Shown here: positions 1 through 6,602 of the stretch, one piece after another | Layout of the letters: each line of letters starts with the position of its first letter | Position numbering within the stretch: position 1 is the first letter of the stretch | Source of the DNA: an uncultured Paraprevotella sp. | Lineage (GTDB): Bacteria; Bacteroidota; Bacteroidia; Bacteroidales; Bacteroidaceae | DNA length: 8,024 nucleotides | Assembly: GCA_900770805.1 (NCBI GenBank) | Contig: CAAGLP010000068.1 | Coordinates: forward strand, 1-8,024 | Direction of reading: 5' to 3' | Position numbers and translations under genes: made by a program | The notes under the pieces: model-generated | Databases searched by the model: none | Seen by the model: only the letters and a program-made list of their open reading frames with translations | Told to the model about the DNA's origin: nothing

Positions 1-26
1 AGTTCAGACGTGTGCTCTTCCGATCT
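1..26 (+). other. Illumina TruSeq adapter remnant (not genomic)
   Basis: The first 26 bases, beginning AGTTCAGACGTG and ending CTCTTCCGATCT, match the 3' end of the Illumina read-2/index adapter. This is the strand complementary to the familiar AGATCGGAAGAGC trimming sequence. The match ends exactly at the ligation T, so genomic sequence should begin at 27. It is an untrimmed library artefact at the contig edge and should be masked. It also supplies a false GTG start codon (position 10) for the reading frame that follows. Confidence 0.97.
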
Positions 27-459
27 TACCTTTTTACAAATGATACGCTTGGGCATAGGTACATTGCTTAGTTATGTAAAAAGGTATTTTGAGAAACAGC
101 ATACTACCAGCGTACTTAGGAGCGAGACATTGGTTGGCAAACTGGACACATTACTTGACAAATATCTGGGCAGTGGTTTACCAGCACAGCATGGACAACC
201 CACCGTAACATGGTGTGCGACACAATTCAATCTTAGTCCCAATTACTTCGGTGACATGATAAAGAAAGAAGTACATATTACCGCACAGGAATACATCCGT
301 GGAAAAATTGTGTCACATGCCCAAGTACTTCTAAGGCAAACCAATATGACCATAAACGAAATAGCAGAAGAGTTGGGATTTGCATATCCCAACCATTTTA
401 CAAGAATGTTCCATAAGGCTACTGGCTATACTCCACTAAAATATCGCAAAGGCAATTAG
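27..459 (+). CDS. AraC-family transcriptional regulator, C-terminal part (5' end missing)
   Basis: This is the C-terminal portion, about 143 residues from codon 28-30, of an AraC/XylS-type regulator. A helical segment (LSYVKRYFEKQ) leads into the DNA-binding domain, which has two helix-turn-helix units. The first is around VTWCATQFNLSPNYFGDMIK and the second around INEIAEELGFAYPNHFTRMF, ending in the family-typical GYTPLKYRK. The LSPNYFGDMIKKE and AQEYI signatures are common in Bacteroidales members, which are usually about 280-300 residues, so roughly half the protein is absent, including the N-terminal sensing domain. The frame stays open into the adapter, so any start codon at position 10 is artefactual. 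The target and ligand cannot be inferred. The gene converges on the PAP2 gene, with the stop codons overlapping by 4 nt, so it is not part of the bat operon; regulation of that operon by this protein would be speculation. Confidence 0.93.
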
Positions 460-1121
460 AAAAGAGTATATGCTAACGTAAGGGCCAATACAGAGAGGAT
501 TATATGCATATCATCGCGTAAAAATCCAGAACTCGTATAAGCACTGCTAAAATATTGTTGATGAGAGGCCGTCAGCCTGGTATGGATAAAATGCTGCAAA
601 ATGTATACAGAACCTCCTACGACAACGCCTAATAGTCCTCCGCATAAAACATCCAAGGGGAAATGTACACCTAAATAAATCCTGCTGTAGCCAACTATAG
701 ATGCCCAGACGAGAAGACTGAGCGTAGTGAGTCTATGCTTGAATACCAATGACATAAATGTAGCAACCGCAAATGTGTTAGCGGCATGTGAACTGACAAA
801 GCCATACTGCCCTGCCCTGCCGGTTATATGCCTGATTTGAAACATTAGTTCCGGATCGTGTGTTGGGCGTAAACGTGCCACCCATGGTTTTATAAACGTA
901 GAGCTGATTTGATCAGCCAGCAATACACACAATGCTATTCCAAGCAATATCAGAAGAGGCTCCTTCAAAGGCCTGTCACGCAACACGATAAAGATGACAG
1001 TCAGCAGCAAAAGAGACCATGTCCATGTTTCGCTAAACTTAACCATAACATTGTCCATCAGCACACTGTTGCACTGATTGATGTATAGCAATAACTCAGT
1101 ATCAAAGGAAGGAAAATTCAT
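456..1121 (-). CDS. PAP2-family membrane phosphatase
   Basis: This 221-residue integral membrane protein belongs to the type 2 phosphatidic acid phosphatase superfamily. All three catalytic motifs are visible: K78-X6-R85-P86, S110-S111-H112 (VSSHAAN in place of canonical PSGH) and S146-R147-X5-H153-X3-D157. H112 and H153 are the expected catalytic histidines. Hydrophobic segments lie near residues 35-47, 54-72, 115-127, 131-145, 157-177 and 205-220, giving the usual multi-helix fold with an extracytoplasmic active site. Length and motif spacing match small bacterial members that dephosphorylate undecaprenyl pyrophosphate or other lipid phosphates; the substrate cannot be told from sequence. 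The ATG lies 9 nt after the batE stop, so co-transcription as the last gene of the bat cluster is likely. Its TAA overlaps the stop of the convergent araC gene, leaving no room for a terminator between them. Confidence 0.93.
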   Translation of the reverse strand: MNFPSFDTELLLYINQCNSVLMDNVMVKFSETWTWSLLLLTVIFIVLRDRPLKEPLLILLGIALCVLLADQISSTFIKPWVARLRPTHDPELMFQIRHITGRAGQYGFVSSHAANTFAVATFMSLVFKHRLTTLSLLVWASIVGYSRIYLGVHFPLDVLCGGLLGVVVGGSVYILQHFIHTRLTASHQQYFSSAYTSSGFLRDDMHIILSVLALTLAYTLF

Positions 1122-1130
1122 AATATCTGC

Positions 1131-1910
1131 TTAAATGGCTTCGTATGTACTCTTTTCTATCCATCCTACCTTACCATCAGCAATCTGTACCTCTGCCCAG
1201 TCACGCATGCTGTTGTCCCTAATCTCCACTCTAGTTCCTTCATGAATAACAAATAGGTCTGCGCCTGATTTGGCAGGTGTACTTCTTACGGTCACAGCAG
1301 GTTCCATAATAATACCTGCTGTATGTGTATTGTTATAATTACGTAGACTATAAGCCAACACATTAAACAAAATGCACATCATAAAAGTGATTATTGCACC
1401 GAAAAATCCCACCTTACGCAGTGCTATTGCTGAACAATAAAGATACAAGGCAACAAGCAGAAGTGTCAAAGCAAAGGCACCTAAAGCCCAATACGCCCAA
1501 TCCGTTACTGACTGACTATGCATGAGTGTCTTCCATGCAGACACGAAAAACATCTCATGACGTGGGATAATACGATCTATGGTCTTACCACGTGCCATGG
1601 CGAGATTAAAACGTATATCGTCATCAGAAGGGTCCAGTTGTGCAGCACGCTCAAACCATAACACAGCCTTAGCTATATTATCCTGGCGATAGTATGTACA
1701 TCCTAGATTATAGCATACCACAGCACTCTCGCCCTGCTCTGCCAACTGGAGATAAATACGTTCTGCACCTTCAAAATCCTCGTTGGCATAGGCAGAATCC
1801 GCCTGTGTCTTCAATAGATTCAAGGAATCCACGGACATGTCCATACCGGCAGATGGTAAACAGACAAGGAATAGCAGAATTACTATACTATATATGTGCT
1901 TCATGTGCAT
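1131..1910 (-). CDS. batE: BatE, TPR and SH3-like membrane protein of the aerotolerance operon
   Basis: This 259-residue protein matches BatE by domain order and position directly after batD. It has an N-terminal signal peptide (MKHIYSIVILLFLVCLPSAG), then TPR repeats at about 30-105 (VCYNLGCTYYRQDNIAKAV, then WFERAAQLDPSDDDIRFNLA). Two transmembrane helices follow at about 139-159 and 168-190. The C-terminal bacterial SH3-like domain spans about 198-255 (AVTVRSTP, EGTRVEI and DGKVGWIEKS are typical). With a cleaved signal and two membrane passes, both TPR and SH3 parts would be periplasmic. TPRs bind protein partners and SH3b domains often bind peptidoglycan or proteins; either role here is inference. 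The first ATG lies 2 nt after the batD TAG stop. A second ATG two codons later (1902-1904) gives a cleaner signal peptide and could be the real start. Its exact biochemical role is not established. Confidence 0.92.
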   Translation of the reverse strand: MHMKHIYSIVILLFLVCLPSAGMDMSVDSLNLLKTQADSAYANEDFEGAERIYLQLAEQGESAVVCYNLGCTYYRQDNIAKAVLWFERAAQLDPSDDDIRFNLAMARGKTIDRIIPRHEMFFVSAWKTLMHSQSVTDWAYWALGAFALTLLLVALYLYCSAIALRKVGFFGAIITFMMCILFNVLAYSLRNYNNTHTAGIIMEPAVTVRSTPAKSGADLFVIHEGTRVEIRDNSMRDWAEVQIADGKVGWIEKSTYEAI

Positions 1911-1912
1911 TA

Positions 1913-3724
1913 CTACAGATTTTTATTCAAGTTATTTATTGCTTGCGTAGCAGATTCATAAATCTTGTCCATTGTTGCCATAGGGTCGCCTGGAGCAAAA
2001 CGAGCGAACTCGCAAGACTCCAGCACGTCCATATACTGTTGTATCAATGCTTCGTCAACATTACGTGCCGACAAGGCCTCACGGACATTCTCCTTGGCCA
2101 AATGAGTCATAGGAATATTCAATTTGTCACCGACATAACCCAGCAATGCTCTTAGAGTCTCCTCATAGAAAGGACCGGCCTCATGATTCTTAAGCAATTT
2201 ACGTGCAAGCTTCAAACGCTTTGTAGCCTCCTTGCCTGCACGCTTACCACGCTTACGGGCAATGTCTGCATTAGCCTTAGCCTGACGATAGAATATGGCC
2301 AAAAGCAACAAGAAAAGCGCAACTGCACAAACGTGAACCAGTACATAGGCTGTAGTTCCAAAGAATCCATCTACGCTTTCGCGAATGTTGGCCTTAGCGG
2401 TGTTGATGTAATGTATGTCCGAAGACAAAACGCGTAAATCTTCCTTCTCGGGTACAGATGATCCTCCGGCCACAGGCTTGCCTTTAGCTACAGCCAAATG
2501 GAAAGAATCGGTGCGTATTGTCACATACTTCTCCGCGTCTGGGTTGAAATAGACAAATTCAACGGGAGGAATGGAGTACTTGCCTCCATGACGTGGAACA
2601 ATAACGTAATCAAAAACTATATTTCCTTTTGCACCTGCTGCCGTATTTGTGGTCTTGTCTGTTTCCTTGGGAGTATATACCTCAAAGTCCTTGGGCATAT
2701 CAACAGAAGGTGCCTTTATAAGTTTCATATTACCCTGACCGGAAACGATAATCCTCATTGATGCTGCATCATTTGCATCCAATTGTTCCGGTGTAAGAGT
2801 ACCGGTCATAGAGAACTTACCAACTGCACCTGAGAAATTTGAGGGTGTTGGAGAGGGCAAGGGTATTACGTCAATCTCCACCTTTGGGGTTTTGATTGTC
2901 TTACGATGCATTTGGGTAAGAGAACCACCGCCAAAGAAAATGTCAAAGGGATCGGCATTGTGATTGGTGACCTCTACTTCCGCATCAAAAGATATACTGG
3001 GAATGGTCATCTTCCCGCTTTTCTGGGGGAACAACAAATATTGACGCCAAATTGCAGTTCCGTAGTTACGTCCGTTGTAACGCTCGTACTTCAACGACAA
3101 TTGGGCCTTACTATTGAGTTCCTGACAATGGAAACCATCCAACTCGGGCATTTCACCTGCAAGCTGACGTATATTAACCAATGTATAAAGTTTATATGTA
3201 AGCACGACAGCTTCTTGCTCGAAAATACGAGCCTTACTTGCTGTAGCCGTGATAAATAAATCCTTGTCGCTGATAGAACCGTCAGAGTTACGGGGAGATT
3301 GAGACGAAGAACCTTGCGCGGAAGACGCTCCCTGAGAGGTATTGGAAGAGGGTAATACCTGGATGCTGGCAGTACCACTACGTATAGTCTTACCATTTAC
3401 CTTAACACTTGCTGCAGGCAATGTATAATCACCCTCCTTTTCCGCCAACAAGACATAAGTGAAGGTTATTGTACTTGAATGCGTAGTCTTTCCATTTATC
3501 ATCTGGAAAGAACTCTGAGTACTGGTTGAAGGGCCGTAAAGCAGTTCAAAGCCAGGGAACTCTCCAACCTGTATGTCTTCAACATCCTGAGTGTCGACCA
3601 CATAACTTATATTGATACGACGTCCCACTTCACATACATCTGGTGCCTGAAGACGAACTGTCTGAGCAAATGTGGGAAGTACTGCCACCAATAACAAGAA
3701 TAATGCAATACGTATCCTATTCAC
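1913..3724 (-). CDS. batD: BatD, large envelope protein of the aerotolerance operon
   Basis: This 603-residue protein is of the BatD/oxygen-tolerance family, consistent in length and position. A signal peptide occupies residues 1-20 (LLLVAVLPTFA then QT). A long periplasmic region of beta-rich repeats runs to about 455, interrupted by a Ser/Gln-rich linker at about 126-150. There is one transmembrane helix at about 459-479. A basic, helical cytoplasmic tail (480-603, starting YRQAKANADIARKRGKRAG) includes the ETLRALLGYVGDKLNIP motif also seen in related proteins. The start is GTG, with codons GTG AAT AGG. It is the only option because an in-frame TAA lies five codons upstream (3740-3742) and the next internal ATG would remove the signal peptide. 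An AGGA sits a few bases upstream of the GTG. The protein probably bridges the periplasmic and membrane members of the Bat complex; this is inference. Confidence 0.93.
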   Translation of the reverse strand: MNRIRIALFLLLVAVLPTFAQTVRLQAPDVCEVGRRINISYVVDTQDVEDIQVGEFPGFELLYGPSTSTQSSFQMINGKTTHSSTITFTYVLLAEKEGDYTLPAASVKVNGKTIRSGTASIQVLPSSNTSQGASSAQGSSSQSPRNSDGSISDKDLFITATASKARIFEQEAVVLTYKLYTLVNIRQLAGEMPELDGFHCQELNSKAQLSLKYERYNGRNYGTAIWRQYLLFPQKSGKMTIPSISFDAEVEVTNHNADPFDIFFGGGSLTQMHRKTIKTPKVEIDVIPLPSPTPSNFSGAVGKFSMTGTLTPEQLDANDAASMRIIVSGQGNMKLIKAPSVDMPKDFEVYTPKETDKTTNTAAGAKGNIVFDYVIVPRHGGKYSIPPVEFVYFNPDAEKYVTIRTDSFHLAVAKGKPVAGGSSVPEKEDLRVLSSDIHYINTAKANIRESVDGFFGTTAYVLVHVCAVALFLLLLAIFYRQAKANADIARKRGKRAGKEATKRLKLARKLLKNHEAGPFYEETLRALLGYVGDKLNIPMTHLAKENVREALSARNVDEALIQQYMDVLESCEFARFAPGDPMATMDKIYESATQAINNLNKNL

Positions 3725-3794
3725 GACTATCCTATTCCTTTATCTGATTATAATATAAATGTTTTCACAAAAACAAAGCCACATCACCCAAGGC
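3725..3794 (-). promoter_or_regulatory. 70-nt batC-batD gap; weak internal promoter candidate
   Basis: This is the longest firm gap in an otherwise tightly packed cluster. Reading on the minus strand it is AT-rich. It holds a TTTG (3774-3777) followed 16 nt later by TATATTAT (3750-3757), which partly resembles the Bacteroidetes TTTG / TAnnTTTG promoter but with short spacing and two mismatches. It also holds a TATAAT (3747-3752). The 5' part (GCCTTGGGTGATGTGGC followed by a T-rich run) could form only a 3-bp stem, so a terminator is not supported. AGGAATAGGA near the batD GTG could serve as a ribosome binding site. Confidence 0.2.
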
Positions 3795-4505
3795 TTACCA
3801 TTGCTTCTGCAAGCGCCTACGAGGCGCATCCTGCTGTTGGCGCTGTATTTTCTCTTGAGTCTCCTTTTCGTTCCTCATAGCAGCCTGTAGCAGGCGTTCA
3901 GCATTTTCTTTTGACATTTCTGCCCTATCCTGTTGCTGTTGTTCTTGCTGCTGTTGCTTCTGCTGTTGTTGTTGCTGTTCCTTTTTATTTTCCTCCTGTT
4001 TCTGCTGTTCTTGTTGCTTATCTTCCTTATTATCCTCACCGTCCTGATTTTCGTTTTGTTGGTTCTTCAAATGCCACTTTGCCAACACATAATTGTAACG
4101 GGTTTGATCGTTGGACGGGTCGTTACGTAATGATTCCTTATAACACTCCACAGCATGGGCATAGTCTTTTGATGCCTGCAGCAGGACACCCATATTATGA
4201 TATATGTCAGAAAGACGTTTCTTGTCCTTTTCATACTTTGCTGCAGCTTGGTATTCTGCCATTGCATCCTGAGGTTTACCTTGCCTTATCAACGCATTAC
4301 CCAAATTATAACGTGTAATACTGAAGGTGGAATCAATCTCCATTGCTTTCTTATATTGTATAATAGCTTTCTCCGATAGATCTTTGCCACCCAAGGTATC
4401 TACCATCAGTCGATTGCCTCTGCGAACATAATCTCGCAAAGTCTGTGCCTCCATTGTAGCGGCACATGTTATACATATAAACAGAAGTATCAGGTATCGT
4501 TTCAT
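3795..4505 (-). CDS. batC: BatC, TPR protein with a Gln-rich tail
   Basis: This 236-residue protein matches BatC, the TPR protein between batB and batD. A signal peptide covers residues 1-20 (LILLFICITCAATMEA then QT), so export to the periplasm is expected. Two to three TPR units follow at about 43-143 (ITRYNLGNALIRQGKPQDAM and IYHNMGVLLQASKDYAHAVE are clear). The segment 148-192 is a low-complexity Q/E/K/N stretch with near-uninterrupted glutamine at 177-192. The last part (about 193-236) is a charged helix ending in a basic RRRLQKQW. TPRs presumably mediate binding to BatB or other Bat proteins. Gln-rich tails occur in other Bacteroidales BatC proteins, so the tract alone does not suggest a damaged gene. 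The ATG lies 17 nt downstream of the batB stop, consistent with an operon. Confidence 0.92.
   Translation of the reverse strand: MKRYLILLFICITCAATMEAQTLRDYVRRGNRLMVDTLGGKDLSEKAIIQYKKAMEIDSTFSITRYNLGNALIRQGKPQDAMAEYQAAAKYEKDKKRLSDIYHNMGVLLQASKDYAHAVECYKESLRNDPSNDQTRYNYVLAKWHLKNQQNENQDGEDNKEDKQQEQQKQEENKKEQQQQQQKQQQQEQQQQDRAEMSKENAERLLQAAMRNEKETQEKIQRQQQDAPRRRLQKQW
3930..4016 (-). repeat. CAG/CAA trinucleotide-rich tract in batC
   Basis: This stretch encodes residues 164-192 of BatC. Most codons are CAA or CAG, with AAA, GAA, GAG and AAC interspersed. On the plus strand it appears as TTG/CTG runs. Codons are mixed rather than a single pure repeat, which limits slippage. The frame is intact. 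Long open frames in the other two phases and on the opposite strand (poly-Leu) are by-products of this composition. Confidence 0.85.
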
Positions 4506-4522
4506 AACGTATCTCTGTGATA

Positions 4523-5551
4523 TTACTTTTTCTTCGTAAAGAACGTAAATCTTTGTAGTATATGGTTCTTGCGTCCCAAAAGCAGGACATCCAACAGCAG
4601 AAACAGCATAGACATTAGGAGAAAACTCTGGAACTGCTCGTCATACTCTGAGAAAATGGAAGATTCCATCTCTACCCTACCAAGATTTTCCACATACTTA
4701 TCCAACTTCTTCTGTGCAGAACTGCTGTTGTCAACATAAATATAATTTCCATTGCCAGCGTTCGCTATCTCACGACACATGTCTTCGTTCAAGCGCGAGA
4801 CAACGGTATTGCCCTCGTTGTCTATTATGTACTGGCCTGTTCCGGGAATGGGAATGGGAGCACCACCAGGTTCTCCAACGCCAAGCATATAAACATGGAT
4901 TCCCTTTCGTGCAGCCTCCTTTGCTGCCTCCACAGCTCCGCCTTCATTGTCCTCACCGTCCGTTATCACAAATACGGCACGTGATACACCTTCCTGTGGT
5001 GTGAAGCTATTAGACGCCAGTGATATTGCAGTAGCAATGTCTGTTCCCTGCATCTCTATCATTGAGGGAGAGATGGTTTCCAAGAACATCTTTGCCGACA
5101 CGTAATCACTGGTAATTGGCAATTGTACAAAGGCCTGACCAGCATAGACAATCAATCCTATCTTGTCATCAGTCATATTGTCAACAAGATTAGATACCAT
5201 CATTTTGGCCTTTTCCAATCTGTTGGGACGTACATCCTCTGCCAACATACTATTACTGACATCAATTGCTATTATAGCCTCTATGCCGCTACGTTTGCGC
5301 GTATCAACACGTGTTCCATATTGTGGACGTGCAAGGGCAATTATAAGGAATAGCAAGGATAACTGCAAGAACCAGAACTTCAGTTCAGTCCTCAGAGGGG
5401 AAACATCGGGCATGAACGACTTCAGTAAAACAGGGTCACCATATTTTCTGAGATTACGTCTCTTCCTAAATGCCCATAAATAATGCATCACGGCCAAAAC
5501 TGGCAGCAACAACAGCAAATATAGATATTCTGGAGTTTCAAATCTAAACAT
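4523..5551 (-). CDS. batB: BatB, membrane-anchored VWA protein of the aerotolerance operon
   Basis: This 342-residue protein has the BatA/BatB architecture. An N-terminal membrane helix lies at about 10-27, then a basic segment, then a second helix at about 58-74 ending in the conserved ALARPQ. A von Willebrand factor A domain spans about 90-290, with a further helix near the C-terminus (309-326). The metal-ion-dependent adhesion site is complete: D97-x-S99-x-S101 (DVSNS), T170 in QGTD and D198 in ITDGED. The VWA domain should therefore bind Mg or Mn and a partner protein. It is called BatB by order (second of two VWA genes, followed by the TPR gene batC). The ATG lies 11 nt after the batA stop. 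VWA proteins of this group work with MoxR AAA+ ATPases; the substrate here is unknown. Confidence 0.93.
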   Translation of the reverse strand: MFRFETPEYLYLLLLLPVLAVMHYLWAFRKRRNLRKYGDPVLLKSFMPDVSPLRTELKFWFLQLSLLFLIIALARPQYGTRVDTRKRSGIEAIIAIDVSNSMLAEDVRPNRLEKAKMMVSNLVDNMTDDKIGLIVYAGQAFVQLPITSDYVSAKMFLETISPSMIEMQGTDIATAISLASNSFTPQEGVSRAVFVITDGEDNEGGAVEAAKEAARKGIHVYMLGVGEPGGAPIPIPGTGQYIIDNEGNTVVSRLNEDMCREIANAGNGNYIYVDNSSSAQKKLDKYVENLGRVEMESSIFSEYDEQFQSFLLMSMLFLLLDVLLLGRKNHILQRFTFFTKKK

Positions 5552-5562
5552 ACGTCACAACT

Positions 5563-6561
5563 TTAAGGGATTCTCTTCAAGACTGTAGACCTCAGGAGAA
5601 GAGCCAATGCAAGAGAAATGAACGATATTAAAGCAAAAATCTGATATGACTCGTAACGCTTGGAATACTTGCGTACATTCATCTTGGTACGTTCCAACTG
5701 GTCTATCTCTTCATAGACATCAAATAGTTTCTCTGTATTTGTAGCCCTATACGTCTTTGCATCAGTTTTATCCGCAATCATGGACAGCGTCTTGGTATCT
5801 ATCTCTACGGGAACATTGACGTATTCCTTGTGTCCACCGACATACATAGGATAAGGAGCAGTACCGTTAGTACCTACGGCAACTGTGTATACACGTATAC
5901 CAAAACTCTTGGCTATATCAGCAGCCATACCTGGAGAGATATCGCCCCTATTATTCGTTCCGTCAGTAAGAAGAATTATCACCTTGCTCTTGGCCTTGGA
6001 CTCCTTCAATCTGGAAACGGCATTGGCAATACCCATACCGATTGCCGTACCATCCTCCAGCATTCCATGCATGGCCATATTACAGTCCATACCGCTCAAC
6101 AGGTTCAATAAAGCAGTATGGTCCATCGTCATTGGACATTGAGTATAGGCTTCACCGGCAAAAACGGTCAAGCCGATATTATCATTCTTTCTACCGTTGA
6201 TAAACTCGATGGCCACATTACGTGCAGCCTGTACTCTATTCGGTTTCAAATCCTCGGCAAGCATACTGGTGGACACGTCCATACACAGCATGATATCTAT
6301 ACCCTCCACACTGGTATTGCTCCACGAGTTTGCCGTCTGGGGACGAGCCAAAGCACACACCATTGCCGTATAGGCTACGATTGTAAGAAGGAACGGTGCA
6401 TGAGTGAGCCATACCCTCCAAGTGCGCTTTGTACGCAAAAAACTTGCCGTAGAACTTATCCTTATCGAAGGAGTTGATTTCTTATGATATAACACATACC
6501 AAATTACATAAGGTATGAGGAGAATCAGCAACAGAAAATAAAAGGGACTATTGAATTCCAT
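5563..6561 (-). CDS. batA: BatA, membrane-anchored VWA protein of the aerotolerance operon
   Basis: This 332-residue protein is parallel in design to BatB. Membrane helices lie at about 7-25 and 55-71 (ending CALARPQ). The VWA domain spans about 87-285, and a C-terminal helix at about 307-324 is followed by a short basic tail. The MIDAS residues are intact: D95-x-S97-x-S99 (MDVSTS), T172 in DGTAIG and D200 in LTDGTNN. The shared LAED-x-x-PNR motif directly after the MIDAS in BatA and BatB points to an old duplication. The ATG at 6561 sits 41 nt after the TGA of the preceding gene and places the first hydrophobic helix at the very N-terminus, so this start is preferred. It is likely to act with BatB as a paired metal-binding module in the inner membrane; the function is inferred from the family. 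Confidence 0.93.
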   Translation of the reverse strand: MEFNSPFYFLLLILLIPYVIWYVLYHKKSTPSIRISSTASFLRTKRTWRVWLTHAPFLLTIVAYTAMVCALARPQTANSWSNTSVEGIDIMLCMDVSTSMLAEDLKPNRVQAARNVAIEFINGRKNDNIGLTVFAGEAYTQCPMTMDHTALLNLLSGMDCNMAMHGMLEDGTAIGMGIANAVSRLKESKAKSKVIILLTDGTNNRGDISPGMAADIAKSFGIRVYTVAVGTNGTAPYPMYVGGHKEYVNVPVEIDTKTLSMIADKTDAKTYRATNTEKLFDVYEEIDQLERTKMNVRKYSKRYESYQIFALISFISLALALLLRSTVLKRIP

Positions 6562-6602
6562 AATGACTATTACTCTATTCTTGCATTTATATCAATGCCA
6601 AC
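6562..6602 (-). other. 41-nt spacer before batA with small hairpin
   Basis: On the minus strand, GCATT and AATGC flank a GATATA loop, giving a 5-bp stem. No T-run follows it, so it is not a convincing terminator. No Shine-Dalgarno is present before the batA ATG, which is usual for Bacteroidales. Confidence 0.2.

Noticed and set aside
1694..2155. Plus-strand open frame spanning the batE/batD junction
   Set aside because: It is antisense to two clearly coding genes and its product looks like no protein family.
3774..3794. Possible rho-independent terminator after batC
   Set aside because: Only a 3-bp GCC/GGC stem precedes the T-rich run, too weak to terminate, and the downstream genes belong to the same cluster.
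3911..4318. Plus-strand open frames opposite batC, including a poly-Leu frame
   Set aside because: They arise from the CAG/CAA tract of batC read on the other strand (CTG/TTG gives Leu). No family resemblance or start signal.
4351..4590. Minus-strand frame bridging the batB end and batC start
   Set aside because: It overlaps both genes out of frame and has no domain; batB and batC explain the region fully.
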